A stretch of 64,000 nt of DNA from assembly GCA_902762385.1 (NCBI GenBank), contig CACWNQ010000002.1, positions 62,001 to 126,000 of the forward strand. The letters run 5' to 3'. Shown piece after piece: positions 25,798-34,262 of this stretch. Position 1 is the stretch's first letter. Every line of letters begins with the position of its first letter. This DNA is from an uncultured Bacteroidales bacterium. Its GTDB lineage: Bacteria; Bacteroidota; Bacteroidia; Bacteroidales; Muribaculaceae. A program made the position numbers and the translations under genes. The notes below the pieces were generated by a model. It was not told the origin of the DNA. It searched no databases and saw only the letters and a list, made by a program, of their open reading frames with translations.

Positions 25798-26032
25798 TTA
25801 TCAACATTTCGGTTGTTGATAACCGTGTGAATAGTGGTTGAAAAATTTTTGAAAAAATGTGGACCTAAAATTTGGATTTTGCTAACTCGTCGGGCTTATA
25901 AAATAGTTCTCGTTTTCCAAATTATTTTATCACATTCTATTATTTTTCTTTTGAACACGTTTTATGACTATATTGTGTATTATTTATCAATTTTTTTATT
26001 AACTTTGCAAATTGTAAACAGCTTGTGAATAA
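25798..26032. other. AT-rich intergenic region with DnaA-box-like 9-mers (candidate only)
   Basis: The 525-bp gap between divergent genes is very AT-rich. It contains TTATCAACA (25798-25806) and its inverted copy TGTTGATAA (25814-25822), separated by 7 nt, and TGTGAATAA (26024-26032). Each differs by one base from the DnaA box TTATCCACA or its complement. No dnaA or dnaN gene is near. The pair may instead be an operator for one of the divergent genes. Apart from promoters I see nothing else in the gap. Confidence 0.3.
26000..26007 (+). promoter_or_regulatory. Bacteroidota -7 box (TAACTTTG) upstream of nadA
   Basis: TAACTTTG lies 213 nt before the nadA start, which would give a long AT-rich leader. 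A TTG at 25973-25975 leaves a 24-nt spacer, longer than usual. Confidence 0.5.
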
Positions 26033-26219
26033 ACTAGTCAAGTTGCTATAACATAGATTATAACGTTGTTAATAATACCTTAATAACTTGCTTTAAAACT
26101 GTAATAATTCAAAAATCAAGATTATCTATAAAAAGTTTTCAACTCAATTAACAGGCTATCATCATCAGTATAATTCTTTTTTATAAAGATATAAATATAA
26201 AAAATTAAATAATAATATT

Positions 26220-27209
26220 ATGAATGTTGACAAAGGTTATGTTGATGCCCCAATTCCAGAAGGCATTGACCTGAAAGAAGAGATACTACGTCTGAAGGAA
26301 GAGAAGAACGCTGTGATTATGGCGCACTTCTACCAGCGTGACGAAATTCAAGACTTGGCCGACTATATAGGTGACAGCTTGGCTCTGGCACAACTGGCCC
26401 AGGATGTGGAGGCACCAGTGATTGTGCTGTGTGGCGTTCACTTCATGGGCGAGACAGCCAAGATACTAAGTCCTGAGAAAACTGTTATTGTTCCTGATCT
26501 AAATGCCGGTTGCTCGTTGAGTGACAGCTGCCCTGCCGACGAATTTGAGGCATTTATAAATGAGCATCCAGGTTACACTGTTATTAGCTACGCTAATACC
26601 AGTGCAGCGGTTAAGGCTCTCACCGATGTAATAGTAACCAGTGGCAATGCCAAGCAAATTGTTGACAGCTTCCCCGAGGATGAGAAACTAATATTCGGTC
26701 CCGACCGCAATCTTGGCAACTATATCAATAGCATCACTGGTCGAGACATGGTGGTGTGGGATGGCTACTGCGAGGTGCATGAGAAATTCTCGATTGAGAA
26801 AATTTTGGAACTTAAAGAGCAATATCCCGATGCTCATGTGCTTGTGCATCCTGAGTGCCCCAAGCCCATTCGCCTAATTGCCGACAAGATTGGTTCGACT
26901 AAGGCACTGCTCGACTACTCGGTTGCAAGTGAGTGCAATAAGTTCATAGTGGCTACCGAGAGCGGCATAATCTATGAGATGAAGAAGCGTTGTCCCGACA
27001 AAGAATTTATTCCAGCTCCTCCCGACGATGCAGGTTGCGCTTGCAATGAGTGTGCCTACATGAAGCTAATTACCCTTGAGAAACTTTATAATTCACTCAA
27101 ATATATGGCTCCAGTTATCGAAATTGACGAGGAAACCCGTGTAAAAGCTGTGCGCCCCATCGAGCGCATGCTTGAGATTTCCAACCGACTGGGACTTATT
27201 AAGAAATAA
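26220..27209 (+). CDS. nadA: quinolinate synthase
   Basis: NadA condenses iminoaspartate with dihydroxyacetone phosphate to quinolinate for NAD synthesis. The family start KNAVIMAHFYQRDEIQDLAD, the GVHFMGETAKIL segment, PDLNAGCSLSDSCP, VHPECPKPI and the GCACNECAYMKL segment that supplies the last cluster Cys are all present. The length of 329 is normal. No nadB or nadC gene follows, so the pathway is split in the genome. Confidence 0.96.
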   Translation: MNVDKGYVDAPIPEGIDLKEEILRLKEEKNAVIMAHFYQRDEIQDLADYIGDSLALAQLAQDVEAPVIVLCGVHFMGETAKILSPEKTVIVPDLNAGCSLSDSCPADEFEAFINEHPGYTVISYANTSAAVKALTDVIVTSGNAKQIVDSFPEDEKLIFGPDRNLGNYINSITGRDMVVWDGYCEVHEKFSIEKILELKEQYPDAHVLVHPECPKPIRLIADKIGSTKALLDYSVASECNKFIVATESGIIYEMKKRCPDKEFIPAPPDDAGCACNECAYMKLITLEKLYNSLKYMAPVIEIDEETRVKAVRPIERMLEISNRLGLIKK

Positions 27210-27231
27210 TTACTTTTAATATCATGAAAAC

Positions 27232-27870
27232 ATGAAAAAGACAATTTTATTATTAACTATACTACTTAATTTTACAACAGTTATGGCACAGACTAGTGTA
27301 CTGGATTTTACAGTAAAGGATCGCAAGGGTAATGATGTGGCATTGAGTGAATATAAAGGTAAAGTGCTGCTTATAGTAAACACAGCTACAAGGTGTGGTT
27401 TTACACCTCAGTATGAGGAACTTGAGGCACTTTATAAGAATTATAAGGATAAAGGACTTGAGATTCTTGATTTTCCTTGCAACCAGTTTGGTAACCAGGC
27501 TCCTGGCACCGAGGAGGAAATTCATGAGTTCTGCACCTTGAACTTTGGCACCGAATTTCCACAATTTAAGAAGATAGAGGTTAATGGCGAAAATGAGGAT
27601 CCATTGTTTACATTTCTCAAGAAGGAAAAAGGCTTTGAAGGTTTCAATCTTGAGCATCCCATAGGCAAAATTCTCGATGATATGATGAAGAAAGCCGATT
27701 CTGACTATGCCAGCAAGCCCGACATCAAGTGGAATTTCACCAAGTTCTTGGTTGATGGCAATGGCAAGGTTATCAAGCGCTATGAACCCACTCACGACAT
27801 AAAGTTAATTGAGCAGGACATTGTTAAGCTTCTTGAGGGCAAAAAAGATTGCTGCTGCTGTGGCAAGTGA
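27232..27870 (+). CDS. exported glutathione peroxidase-family thiol peroxidase with a Cys4 tail
   Basis: A signal peptide ([10 protein letters not shown], cleavage near MAQ at residue 20) leads a GPx domain: NTATRCGFT with the peroxidatic Cys55, [11 protein letters not shown] with the second Cys and Gln, and [11 protein letters not shown] with Trp and Asn. It would reduce peroxides in the periplasm using a thiol partner rather than glutathione. The C-terminus is unusual: KKDCCCCGK, four Cys in a row. It starts 23 nt after nadA and is followed by a small hairpin (27874-27896) and a terminator. Confidence 0.9.
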   Translation: MKKTILLLTILLNFTTVMAQTSVLDFTVKDRKGNDVALSEYKGKVLLIVNTATRCGFTPQYEELEALYKNYKDKGLEILDFPCNQFGNQAPGTEEEIHEFCTLNFGTEFPQFKKIEVNGENEDPLFTFLKKEKGFEGFNLEHPIGKILDDMMKKADSDYASKPDIKWNFTKFLVDGNGKVIKRYEPTHDIKLIEQDIVKLLEGKKDCCCCGK

Positions 27871-27934
27871 TAGTCGAGACCTCTCACATGTCTCGAGGGT
27901 GCTGTTGCCGAAAAAAATATAGGTATTAAAATTA

Positions 27935-27966
27935 AAGGGTGTGCCAATTAATTTTGACACACCCTT
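27935..27966. terminator. bidirectional terminator between gpx and rubrerythrin
   Basis: AAGGGTGTG at 27935-27943 pairs with CACACCCTT at 27958-27966 around an AT-rich loop. It separates two convergent genes. Confidence 0.75.
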
Positions 27967-27993
27967 GTTATAAATAAATGTCAGTGCTATTGG

Positions 27994-28545
27994 TTATTTG
28001 CCAAAGTAGCGCTTCAACAGGCCGGTGAAGCCCTGTCCGTGGCGAGCCTCGTCGCGTGCCATCTCGTGAACTGTGTCGTGGATGGCGTCGAGGTTCTGCT
28101 GCTTAGCGAGCTTGGCGATGCGGAACTTATCCTCGCATGCACCAGCCTCGGCAGCAGCGCGCTTCTCAAGATTAGTCTTGGTGTCCCAAACAATTTCGCC
28201 TAGCAGCTCGGCAAACTTAGCAGCATGCTCGGCCTCTTCAAATGCGTAGCGCTTGAAAGCCTCGGCAATCTCGGGATAACCCTCACGGTCGGCTTGGCGT
28301 GACATTGCCAGATACATGCCCACCTCGCTGCACTCACCTTCGAAGTGAGCCTTGAGGCCAGCGAGAATTTCGGGATCTACGCCCTTAGCCACTCCCAGAG
28401 TGTGCTCGGCAGCATAAGCTACCTCTTCGTCCTCTTTGAGTTCTTTGAATTTCTCGGCTGGTTGTTTACATTGTGGACATTTTTCGGGAGGAGTGTCGCC
28501 CTCATGAACATAACCGCACACTGTGCATATCCATTTCTTTGCCAT
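27994..28545 (-). CDS. rubrerythrin with N-terminal rubredoxin domain
   Basis: The first 40 residues ([20 protein letters not shown], then KCPQC) form a rubredoxin domain with two CxxC pairs. From residue 55 on comes the ferritin-like diiron domain with [36 protein letters not shown] and [12 protein letters not shown]. The rubredoxin domain is at the N-terminus, the reverse of classical rubrerythrin. The protein reduces hydrogen peroxide in anaerobes. The ATG at 28545 is used; a TTG two codons upstream is less likely. A paralogous mini-rubredoxin gene lies 84 nt upstream. Confidence 0.94.
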   Translation of the reverse strand: MAKKWICTVCGYVHEGDTPPEKCPQCKQPAEKFKELKEDEEVAYAAEHTLGVAKGVDPEILAGLKAHFEGECSEVGMYLAMSRQADREGYPEIAEAFKRYAFEEAEHAAKFAELLGEIVWDTKTNLEKRAAAEAGACEDKFRIAKLAKQQNLDAIHDTVHEMARDEARHGQGFTGLLKRYFGK

Positions 28546-28629
28546 AATCAATTGATAATTTTGTTGTTGTGAAAAATTTGTTAGTAAATTAGTTGTGAAT
28601 TAAAAAATGAAGTTTGGTTAATTATGCAA

Positions 28630-28743
28630 TTATTCAACCACTTCCTCAAAGTCCTCGGGACCAACGCCACACAATGGGCATTCCTCGGGAGGAGTGTCGC
28701 CCTCATGAACGTAGCCACACACGGTGCATTTCCATTTTTTCAT
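28630..28743 (-). CDS. 37-aa rubredoxin-like protein
   Basis: This very short gene reads [20 protein letters not shown] followed by [17 protein letters not shown]. It has the two metal-binding CxxC pairs (C6/C9, C22/C25) and the GYVHEGD turn of rubredoxin, but lacks the roughly 15 residues that complete a normal 52-residue rubredoxin. It closely matches the N-terminal domain of the rubrerythrin just downstream, and the two genes share an identical 26-nt stretch, so it is a duplicate or has been homogenised with it. It probably hands electrons to rubrerythrin. A full promoter precedes it. Confidence 0.88.
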   Translation of the reverse strand: MKKWKCTVCGYVHEGDTPPEECPLCGVGPEDFEEVVE

Positions 28744-28814
28744 AATAGAATTTTTGTTTTAAAGTGAATAAAAAATAGTTAACTTATTGATTTTCAATAT
28801 AATTATCAAGATTA

Positions 28815-28845
28815 CAAAATTACAATGAATATTTGTGTTAAGCAA
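28815..28845 (-). promoter_or_regulatory. full Bacteroidota promoter for rubredoxin (and rubrerythrin)
   Basis: On the minus strand TTG (28845-28843), a 20-nt spacer and TAATTTTG (28822-28815), 72 nt before the mini-rubredoxin start. Confidence 0.78.
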
Positions 28846-28937
28846 ATTTTTAAAGACAATTTTTAAACTTTGAGGTGATTATTTTGGTCAAATGATAAAA
28901 AATGGCTGCTTTTAGTAGCAAAACCAAAAGATTTTGC

Positions 28938-28945
28938 TAACTTTG
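28938..28945 (+). promoter_or_regulatory. Bacteroidota -7 box (TAACTTTG)
   Basis: TAACTTTG lies 41 nt before the small lipoprotein start at 28987; no -33 TTG at the usual spacing. Confidence 0.6.
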
Positions 28946-28986
28946 CAACCACTAATTATTAGATAATAACTCAAAAACTTAAAGAT

Positions 28987-29373
28987 ATGAAAAAATTAAG
29001 TATTGCTCTGGTTGTAACAGCTATGATAATTGGGCTGAGTTCCTGCGATACCAGGCATTTCTGGTCGGTACTCTCGGGCTATCACTGGTATGCCATTGAG
29101 GGTGTGCAGGGAATGTCACATTATCCCATTTACACTACCGATTACGACTACATGGAAATTTATTTTGCCACTAATGGCACAGGTACCATGTCGTTCTACG
29201 ACGATTATGGATACTGGGGAACTTATGGTTTCGAGTGGGATGATCGCGGTGATTATGTAATTATCTACTATTATGATGGTGGTCACGACACATTCTATTA
29301 TGACACTAATCGTGGATATCTCTACTTATCAAGAAATCCATATATGCAGAATTACACGGTGTTTGACCATTAG
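28987..29373 (+). CDS. small lipoprotein, unknown function
   Basis: The 128-residue product has a signal and lipobox LSSC (Cys20). The mature part is very rich in Tyr, Asp and Gly (TDYDYMEIYFATNGTGTMSF, YYYDGGHDTFYYDTNRGYLY), suggesting a small all-beta domain of the lipocalin-like type common in Bacteroidota. No named family recognised. It has its own promoter box and terminator. Confidence 0.75.
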   Translation: MKKLSIALVVTAMIIGLSSCDTRHFWSVLSGYHWYAIEGVQGMSHYPIYTTDYDYMEIYFATNGTGTMSFYDDYGYWGTYGFEWDDRGDYVIIYYYDGGHDTFYYDTNRGYLYLSRNPYMQNYTVFDH

Positions 29374-29398
29374 TGCTGCATAGTATAACACACATAGA

Positions 29399-29430
29399 AA
29401 TGCCTGACTCACAGTTGTGAGCCAGGCATT
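29399..29430. terminator. terminator after the small lipoprotein
   Basis: A 14-bp stem with one mismatch (AATGCCTGACTCAC with its complement) and a 4-nt loop, followed by TTATTTATTTT. It can also serve the convergent minus-strand gene. Confidence 0.85.
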
Positions 29431-29448
29431 TTATTTATTTTAGATAAT

Positions 29449-30039
29449 TTACTGTTTGTTTTCAATGTCTTCAATATCTTCTATCTGCTCGATGATGTCG
29501 CGGAAGTGGCTCTGAGTCTTGAAGTGTACTTTCAAGCCCACTAATGCACCTGCTGTAATGCATATTATAAACCAAGGAACAAAGTATTTAAGAAAGTCGC
29601 CTTCCATTTTTTGAGTCATTTCCCAGCCAGTCCAAGCAGCCCATCCTATTGCTACTGGAATTCCAAAGTATGGCCACATAGCATCGCGTTTTTGGGCTTT
29701 AAGGGTTTTGCGCTTGGTATCGAGCAGGTTGTTGCTTACGAAATCATTTTTGCGCATCTCGTGTCCGTTGTAGATGCAGAATCCAATTACTGCCAGCATA
29801 ATAACACTCATTGCAATCCACAGTGATATTGAAAGTCCGTTGAGTTTTACAAATGCCCAGTAACCATAGGGAATCATTGCAAATGCGATGATAGAGATGA
29901 CTAGATATCGCTTGTTGATGGTGCTCACACTGTTTTTCACAGCGCGGCGAATAAGTCGGTCATTAACTATCGTTTGATCGTCGAGTTTATTTTTCAGTAT
30001 TGCCATTTGCTGGCGCATTTCGTCAAGTTCGAAGTCCAT
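29449..30039 (-). CDS. membrane protein paired with ECF sigma factor (possible anti-sigma)
   Basis: The 196-residue protein has an N-terminal helical region (MDFELDEMRQQMAILKNKLD), then four hydrophobic segments at about 45-62, 70-88, 124-140 and 148-165, and an acidic C-terminal tail. It starts 13 nt after the ECF sigma gene, as anti-sigma factors do. The N-terminal cytoplasmic helix could bind the sigma factor. The sequence does not show a known anti-sigma domain, so this role rests on position. Confidence 0.6.
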   Translation of the reverse strand: MDFELDEMRQQMAILKNKLDDQTIVNDRLIRRAVKNSVSTINKRYLVISIIAFAMIPYGYWAFVKLNGLSISLWIAMSVIMLAVIGFCIYNGHEMRKNDFVSNNLLDTKRKTLKAQKRDAMWPYFGIPVAIGWAAWTGWEMTQKMEGDFLKYFVPWFIICITAGALVGLKVHFKTQSHFRDIIEQIEDIEDIENKQ

Positions 30040-30052
30040 AATTTTGAGAGTT

Positions 30053-30529
30053 TTAGTCGTTCATGTTTTTAAGTTGTTCTTTGATGCGGTAGAGGCGGCT
30101 GCTCACGTTGGTGGTCGAGATTCCCACCACTTGGCCAATCTCCTCGTAGGGCATGTTTTCGAGCCACAGCAGCACGATGGCGCGGTCAAAAGGTTTGAGC
30201 CTGCTGATGCGTTTGTGCAGCATGTCGATTTGTCGAGTGTCTTCATCACGGTCCTCAAAGAGGTTAATGTTCATCGACAGCGGTTCGGTTGTATTGCGTC
30301 GCTTCTTGCGGTCGATTGAGATGCAGGTGTTGAGTGTGACGCGGTAAATCCACGTTTTCACGTCGCTGCGGTTCTCAAAGCCCTCAAAGCCTCGCCACAT
30401 GTTGATGACCGCCTCCTGGAAGAGGTCGTTCACCTCGTCGGCATCTTTCGAGAACATGTAGCACACAGTGTATATGGTGCTCTTGTTCTGCTTGATGGTT
30501 TGAGCAAATTTGCTTTCTAGTTCGTTCAT
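30053..30529 (-). CDS. ECF RNA polymerase sigma factor
   Basis: At 158 residues it has sigma region 2 (TVCYMFSKDADEVNDLFQEA, then WRGFEGFENRSDVKTWIYRV) and region 4 (LKPFDRAIVLLWLENMPYEE, then GISTTNVSSRLYRIKEQL, a helix-turn-helix). It would direct RNA polymerase to a small regulon, probably envelope-related. Co-transcribed with the membrane protein that follows. No standard TAnnTTTG box is seen upstream, which fits autoregulation from its own promoter type. Confidence 0.94.
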   Translation of the reverse strand: MNELESKFAQTIKQNKSTIYTVCYMFSKDADEVNDLFQEAVINMWRGFEGFENRSDVKTWIYRVTLNTCISIDRKKRRNTTEPLSMNINLFEDRDEDTRQIDMLHKRISRLKPFDRAIVLLWLENMPYEEIGQVVGISTTNVSSRLYRIKEQLKNMND

Positions 30530-30711
30530 CTTTTAATTGCGTTTTAAAACTGATTTTTGACCGTTAGACGCACTACTCTCAAAAAAGTCACACAAAAATA
30601 GGAAAAAAAATTCAATGAGACTGAAAAATAGTGGAGTAGTAGAACAATAATAGTGGTCTTGTGATACTATATAAAATATAGATAAATATGTTATGATAAT
30701 AATATTATGTG

Positions 30712-30719
30712 TATCTTTG
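30712..30719 (+). promoter_or_regulatory. Bacteroidota -7 box (TATCTTTG)
   Basis: TATCTTTG lies 31 nt before the ATG at 30751. A more distal in-frame ATG at 30709 would overlap this box and is therefore not the start. Confidence 0.68.
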
Positions 30720-30750
30720 CAAAGATATTATTAAACAAATTATTACTGAT

Positions 30751-31347
30751 ATGAAAAGAAAAGCATTTGCAGTCATGTTTGCCTTGTGTGCTCTGATCAT
30801 GGTGGCGCAGGATGGCATTAAAGTGAATTATAAGGGTTCTAAACCCACTATCAGCGACTTTGCGTGGGCCTATCTCTCTTATATGGATGATGAGGACGAA
30901 TGTGGAATGGAAGCAATCAATGCTTTTAGGGAAGCTTTTATTAAGCACCGCAAAGGTCAACCACAGAATGCAGGCGAGAAATTTATCGTTGATGAGAAGA
31001 ACGGTTTCATAGTTTATGAGACAAAACATGAAGGTATTGTTGACCGTAAGGAGATGTGCTACTGGAACGAGGCAGATGGAAAGCACAAACTGTTTGCATT
31101 CAATAATATGAACACCCTGGATAATGGCAAGCCCATCTTCACCGAGTTAAGCGATATTACGTTCTATAGATATACCAATGCCACTAAGAAGATGGTAGCA
31201 TGTGATGCTCCAGGCTTCAAAGTGGACTATAGTAGCACTTATGCACTGCCACGCACTGGCAAGAACATCGTTGTTACTAAGTTGAACGACAATGGTAAGA
31301 AGATACAGAAAACTCTGAAGTGGAATGGCCGAAAATTCACTAAGTAA
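30751..31347 (+). CDS. secreted hypothetical protein
   Basis: The product from ATG 30751 is 198 residues. A signal peptide (MKRKAFAVMFALCA, cleavage near VAQ) is followed by a domain with ISDFAWAYLSYMDDEDECG, then KFIVDEKNGFIVYETK, RKEMCYWNEADGKHKLFAF and a C-terminal KKIQKTLKWNGRKF. I do not recognise the family. Monocistronic, with a -7 box and a strong terminator. Confidence 0.75.
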   Translation: MKRKAFAVMFALCALIMVAQDGIKVNYKGSKPTISDFAWAYLSYMDDEDECGMEAINAFREAFIKHRKGQPQNAGEKFIVDEKNGFIVYETKHEGIVDRKEMCYWNEADGKHKLFAFNNMNTLDNGKPIFTELSDITFYRYTNATKKMVACDAPGFKVDYSSTYALPRTGKNIVVTKLNDNGKKIQKTLKWNGRKFTK

Positions 31348-31371
31348 CACACTTTTTTAATTAAGGCATAG

Positions 31372-31405
31372 CTCACCGAATAATGTAGTTCGGTGAGTTT
31401 TTTTT
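31372..31405 (+). terminator. Rho-independent terminator
   Basis: CTCACCGAA, an 8-nt loop and TTCGGTGAG followed by eight T. Confidence 0.93.
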
Positions 31406-31491
31406 ATTTAGCAATGGAAAATATTTGCGTTATTTAAGTTAAAACAGAAAAGTTATTAACAAGTGGGCTTTTTTGGGGTCGTTACATTAGG

Positions 31492-31519
31492 TTGAGGTGG
31501 CATAAAATTATTAATTTTG
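31492..31519 (+). promoter_or_regulatory. Bacteroidota promoter (TTG / TAATTTTG)
   Basis: TTG at 31492-31494 and TAATTTTG at 31512-31519 with a 17-nt spacer, 38 nt before the lipoprotein start. Confidence 0.6.
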
Positions 31520-31557
31520 CATTCTGAATTAATCTGAAATAAAACGAAGTCAAAGAA

Positions 31558-32046
31558 ATGAAACGCAAAAACATATTATGGGGATTCGCTATGCTCGTTG
31601 CAGCAATGGTGTGCTGCTGGGCTTTCACATCGTGTGGCGACGATAAAGATGAACCAAAGGAAAACAGCCTGATGGGCGTGTGGCAATATGAGAAAAATCC
31701 TGTTGTTCTGGCACAGCTCGAGCAGATGCTAGTCATGACCCTTCAAGAAGAAGGAGCCCTGACCGAGGAGAATATTCAGATTCTGCAAAAGGTAAAGGAA
31801 ATTATTAAGAACGGAGAATTTGTTGTTCAGCTCAAAGAGGAGAGCAACGAGGCACGACTCTATGCCTACGGTGATAAAGGCTTGGGAGTGTTTGTGTCGG
31901 GCAGTTGGCTAATGACCGACAAAGCGCTGATACTTCAAGTGAGGGATCTCACGCTGGCAGTGACCAATATCAACTTCGACGGAACAACGCTAAGCTGCAC
32001 GCTTGGAGAATTGCCACTCACATTCAAGAAATACAAAGGTCAATAG
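31558..32046 (+). CDS. lipoprotein, lipocalin-like, unknown function
   Basis: The 162-residue product has a signal ending in FTSC (Cys25) and then GDDKDEPKENSLMGVWQYEK, a charged linker leading into a GxW strand typical of lipocalin-like domains of Bacteroidota lipoproteins. Later strands (EARLYAYGDKGLGVFVSGSW, TLSCTLGELPLTFKKYKG) fit a small beta-barrel. The ligand is unknown. Confidence 0.75.
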   Translation: MKRKNILWGFAMLVAAMVCCWAFTSCGDDKDEPKENSLMGVWQYEKNPVVLAQLEQMLVMTLQEEGALTEENIQILQKVKEIIKNGEFVVQLKEESNEARLYAYGDKGLGVFVSGSWLMTDKALILQVRDLTLAVTNINFDGTTLSCTLGELPLTFKKYKGQ

Positions 32047-32074
32047 TAAGAAAGAGTAACTATCCTCTTTCATC

Positions 32075-32112
32075 AAAAAGTGAATTAAAAGAGCTCTTTT
32101 AATTCACTTTTT
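32075..32112. terminator. 38-bp perfect palindrome, bidirectional terminator
   Basis: A palindrome without loop centred on GAGCTC, flanked by A and T runs on both sides, lies between two convergent genes and should stop transcription from either side. Confidence 0.9.
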
Positions 32113-32116
32113 TGTG

Positions 32117-32569
32117 TTATCGCCATGTTGTGAGGTGATAGGTTATGGTTTGGTTAGTTACAGGATGTGGTTGTGACAGAGTTATTGTATGGTCGTTGAG
32201 GGTAACGATTGAGAAAGTTGTGGTCGTTGTCAGGTAGATGTCGGGTGCAGGATCGTGCAATCGAGGCGAATAACGATTGTCGATAAAAGATATGGTAAGA
32301 GTTTTATCATCGTCGCTGTGCTGCCATTGGGCAAAGCTCTCGATGTAACTGTGTGTGCTATCATCGACCCACCTCATCGAGAAAACCTTATTCTGAAACA
32401 TGAAGTAGATGCGGCCATCGTAGGCTGAATCGGGCACTCCATCAATCTCAATAGAGTCGAGGTGCCACAGGCCGAACCAAGGGCCTATGTCGCCGTCGTT
32501 GTGAGTGCAGCTGCTCAGCGCAGTGAGTGCCAGGATAGCGAGGATAATATGTGTAGTGATTCGTTTCAT
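32117..32569 (-). CDS. small lipoprotein downstream of the Wzi-family gene (DUF4847-like)
   Basis: The 150-residue product has a signal and lipobox LSSC (Cys21) and a lipocalin-like beta domain with FGLWHLDSIEIDGVPDSAYD, then IYFMFQNKVFSMRWVD and a Thr-rich end. It resembles Bacteroides lipoproteins of the DUF4847 type, often found beside Wzi-family genes; this is from memory and unverified. It overlaps the Wzi-family gene by 4 nt (ATGA), so translation is coupled. Confidence 0.7.
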   Translation of the reverse strand: MKRITTHIILAILALTALSSCTHNDGDIGPWFGLWHLDSIEIDGVPDSAYDGRIYFMFQNKVFSMRWVDDSTHSYIESFAQWQHSDDDKTLTISFIDNRYSPRLHDPAPDIYLTTTTTFSIVTLNDHTITLSQPHPVTNQTITYHLTTWR

Positions 32570-34101
32570 CGCTTGAAGGTGAAATTACCGTTATATGTAA
32601 TGGATATAAGTGCTCCTGTGTTGTTGCCGCCATAGAGCTTGCCATGGTCGTGTGCCAGCTGTGCTTTAACCTGCAAGCCAGAAATGCGACGAAGCGCGTA
32701 GCTGGCTTCAATCATCATCGAGGTGCAGGTGAGAGGTTCAAGCCGTGGAATGAACGGTGTGCCAAACGACTTGCGCCACGACAGCAAGGCACGATAGCTC
32801 ACTTGGCTGCCAAGGTCGCCCATGAACCCTAGATGGAAGCCACGCAGGCGATTGTCGGTAAATCGCATATATCCGTCGGTGTTATATAGTGGTGAGCGCG
32901 CCATGGGTGTGCCTATCGACATGCCACGGCTTTGATATCCGTTGTAGCAGTAGTTATTGTAATAGTCGTCGCTGCCAGTGGCGGCATATCTTATATCGCT
33001 GCCTGCTGGGTGAGTGTCGTCGATAATGTCTTTATAAGCAAAATGTATGGGACCACTCTGGTTCATCAGGTCGATGAACTCGGCTACAACGCCAGTTACC
33101 AGTCCATGCTTGCCGCTGCGATACTCAATACCCCACAAGCCGTCGAAACCATTCTGCTTGCCAATTCCCGAGCCGTCTTCCCACAACGATTGGTAATAGG
33201 CCCGCAACGTGGCACCACTGGGCATGTTGTAGTCGAGAGCTATGTCCCACGACCCCACGTGGTTGCCCTGAACGTAGATTTTATCGCCTTGGTTTTCACC
33301 GCCACTTCCTGCAAAGAGCGTGTGCCAGAAAGCCTTGAAATTGGCCTTCATCTTCACATGCTGAGTGATGTTGCCCTTATCGTAGTAGTTGGCAGTGCCT
33401 GCAAACTGGCACGAAGCCTGAGCCCCGATGGTGAGTACCAATGGTTTAGTGGGATTGGTGCGTAAATGAATGTTCTTGTAGTTGAACCAGTAGTGTGTGG
33501 TGATGAAACTGTTATAGTAATTATAGTGATTTTCAAGCCAATGTGTGTCGGCGAGTCGGTAAAATCCATATTCGCCCTTGATTTGCAGCCAGCCACGAGT
33601 GAAGGGAACATTCTGGAAATTGATGAAGCCAGCACGTGCGCCAAATGGAGCTCGGGCATTGCCACTCATCACAAGATCACCACTGCTCAGGTTGCGGTTC
33701 ACTAATCCTGGGTTGATGTCCTTTTGGCCCACAGTGATGAACAGGCTGCGCCATTTACCTTCAACCCATATTTGCTGCAGCCACACCCGTGCCGGATGCT
33801 GAGGGTTGGCAATCATAGTGGCGCTTTCAGTGTCGTAGCGCTGGTAGTCGACACTCGAGGTGTATCCTCCCCATGCTTCTAAGCCCGCTCCCCACGACAG
33901 GCGCTGTGTTGTGTCCATCGGGTGCCAAAGGGCAGCATCGAGCAGCACCGAGTGGCGCTGCGTTACGGTGCCACGACGGTTACTGGCTATGTAGTAGGGT
34001 GCAAAGTTGCTGCCGCCAGTGTTGAGCGTGATGCCGGCGCTATAGTCAACAGCGATGCTGTCGGCCGCGCACGGCAGTGCACAACCCACAATCATTGCCA
34101 C
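32566..34101 (-). CDS. Wzi-family capsule assembly outer-membrane protein
   Basis: The protein of at least 511 residues matches Wzi-like barrels: VDYSAGITLNTGGSNFAPYY, a segment with RRGTVTQRHSVLLDAALWHP, FITVGQKDINPGL, and many amphipathic strands to the final SITYNGNFTFKR. Wzi proteins help bind or assemble surface polysaccharide. The start is uncertain: from GTG 34101 the signal peptide is short, while the open frame continues upstream as LKRNIWCLIV, a better n-region, yet without ATG, GTG or TTG. An ATG after AAAAGGA at about 34113 is out of frame, so a small indel or an unusual start codon is possible. Confidence 0.85.
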   Translation of the reverse strand: MAMIVGCALPCAADSIAVDYSAGITLNTGGSNFAPYYIASNRRGTVTQRHSVLLDAALWHPMDTTQRLSWGAGLEAWGGYTSSVDYQRYDTESATMIANPQHPARVWLQQIWVEGKWRSLFITVGQKDINPGLVNRNLSSGDLVMSGNARAPFGARAGFINFQNVPFTRGWLQIKGEYGFYRLADTHWLENHYNYYNSFITTHYWFNYKNIHLRTNPTKPLVLTIGAQASCQFAGTANYYDKGNITQHVKMKANFKAFWHTLFAGSGGENQGDKIYVQGNHVGSWDIALDYNMPSGATLRAYYQSLWEDGSGIGKQNGFDGLWGIEYRSGKHGLVTGVVAEFIDLMNQSGPIHFAYKDIIDDTHPAGSDIRYAATGSDDYYNNYCYNGYQSRGMSIGTPMARSPLYNTDGYMRFTDNRLRGFHLGFMGDLGSQVSYRALLSWRKSFGTPFIPRLEPLTCTSMMIEASYALRRISGLQVKAQLAHDHGKLYGGNNTGALISITYNGNFTFKR

Positions 34102-34262
34102 AATCAGGCACCATATATTCCTTTTAAGGTTTATAAGTAATATAATATTATTTATAGATATATAACGTGATGAAGACGGATTTTGTTGTGTGTCGAAGAA
34201 TTGAAAAGGAGTGGCAATTTTGCTTATTTGAATGATTTTGCCGAACTTTGCATATTGTAAAA

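Noticed and set aside
30709-30750. Upstream ATG for the secreted protein at 30751
   Set aside because: The extension covers the TATCTTTG promoter box and would spoil the signal peptide.
34248-34262. Upstream TTG start for the DUF3667 protein
   Set aside because: It lies inside a -7-like box (GAACTTTG); the ATG at 34263 is the better start.
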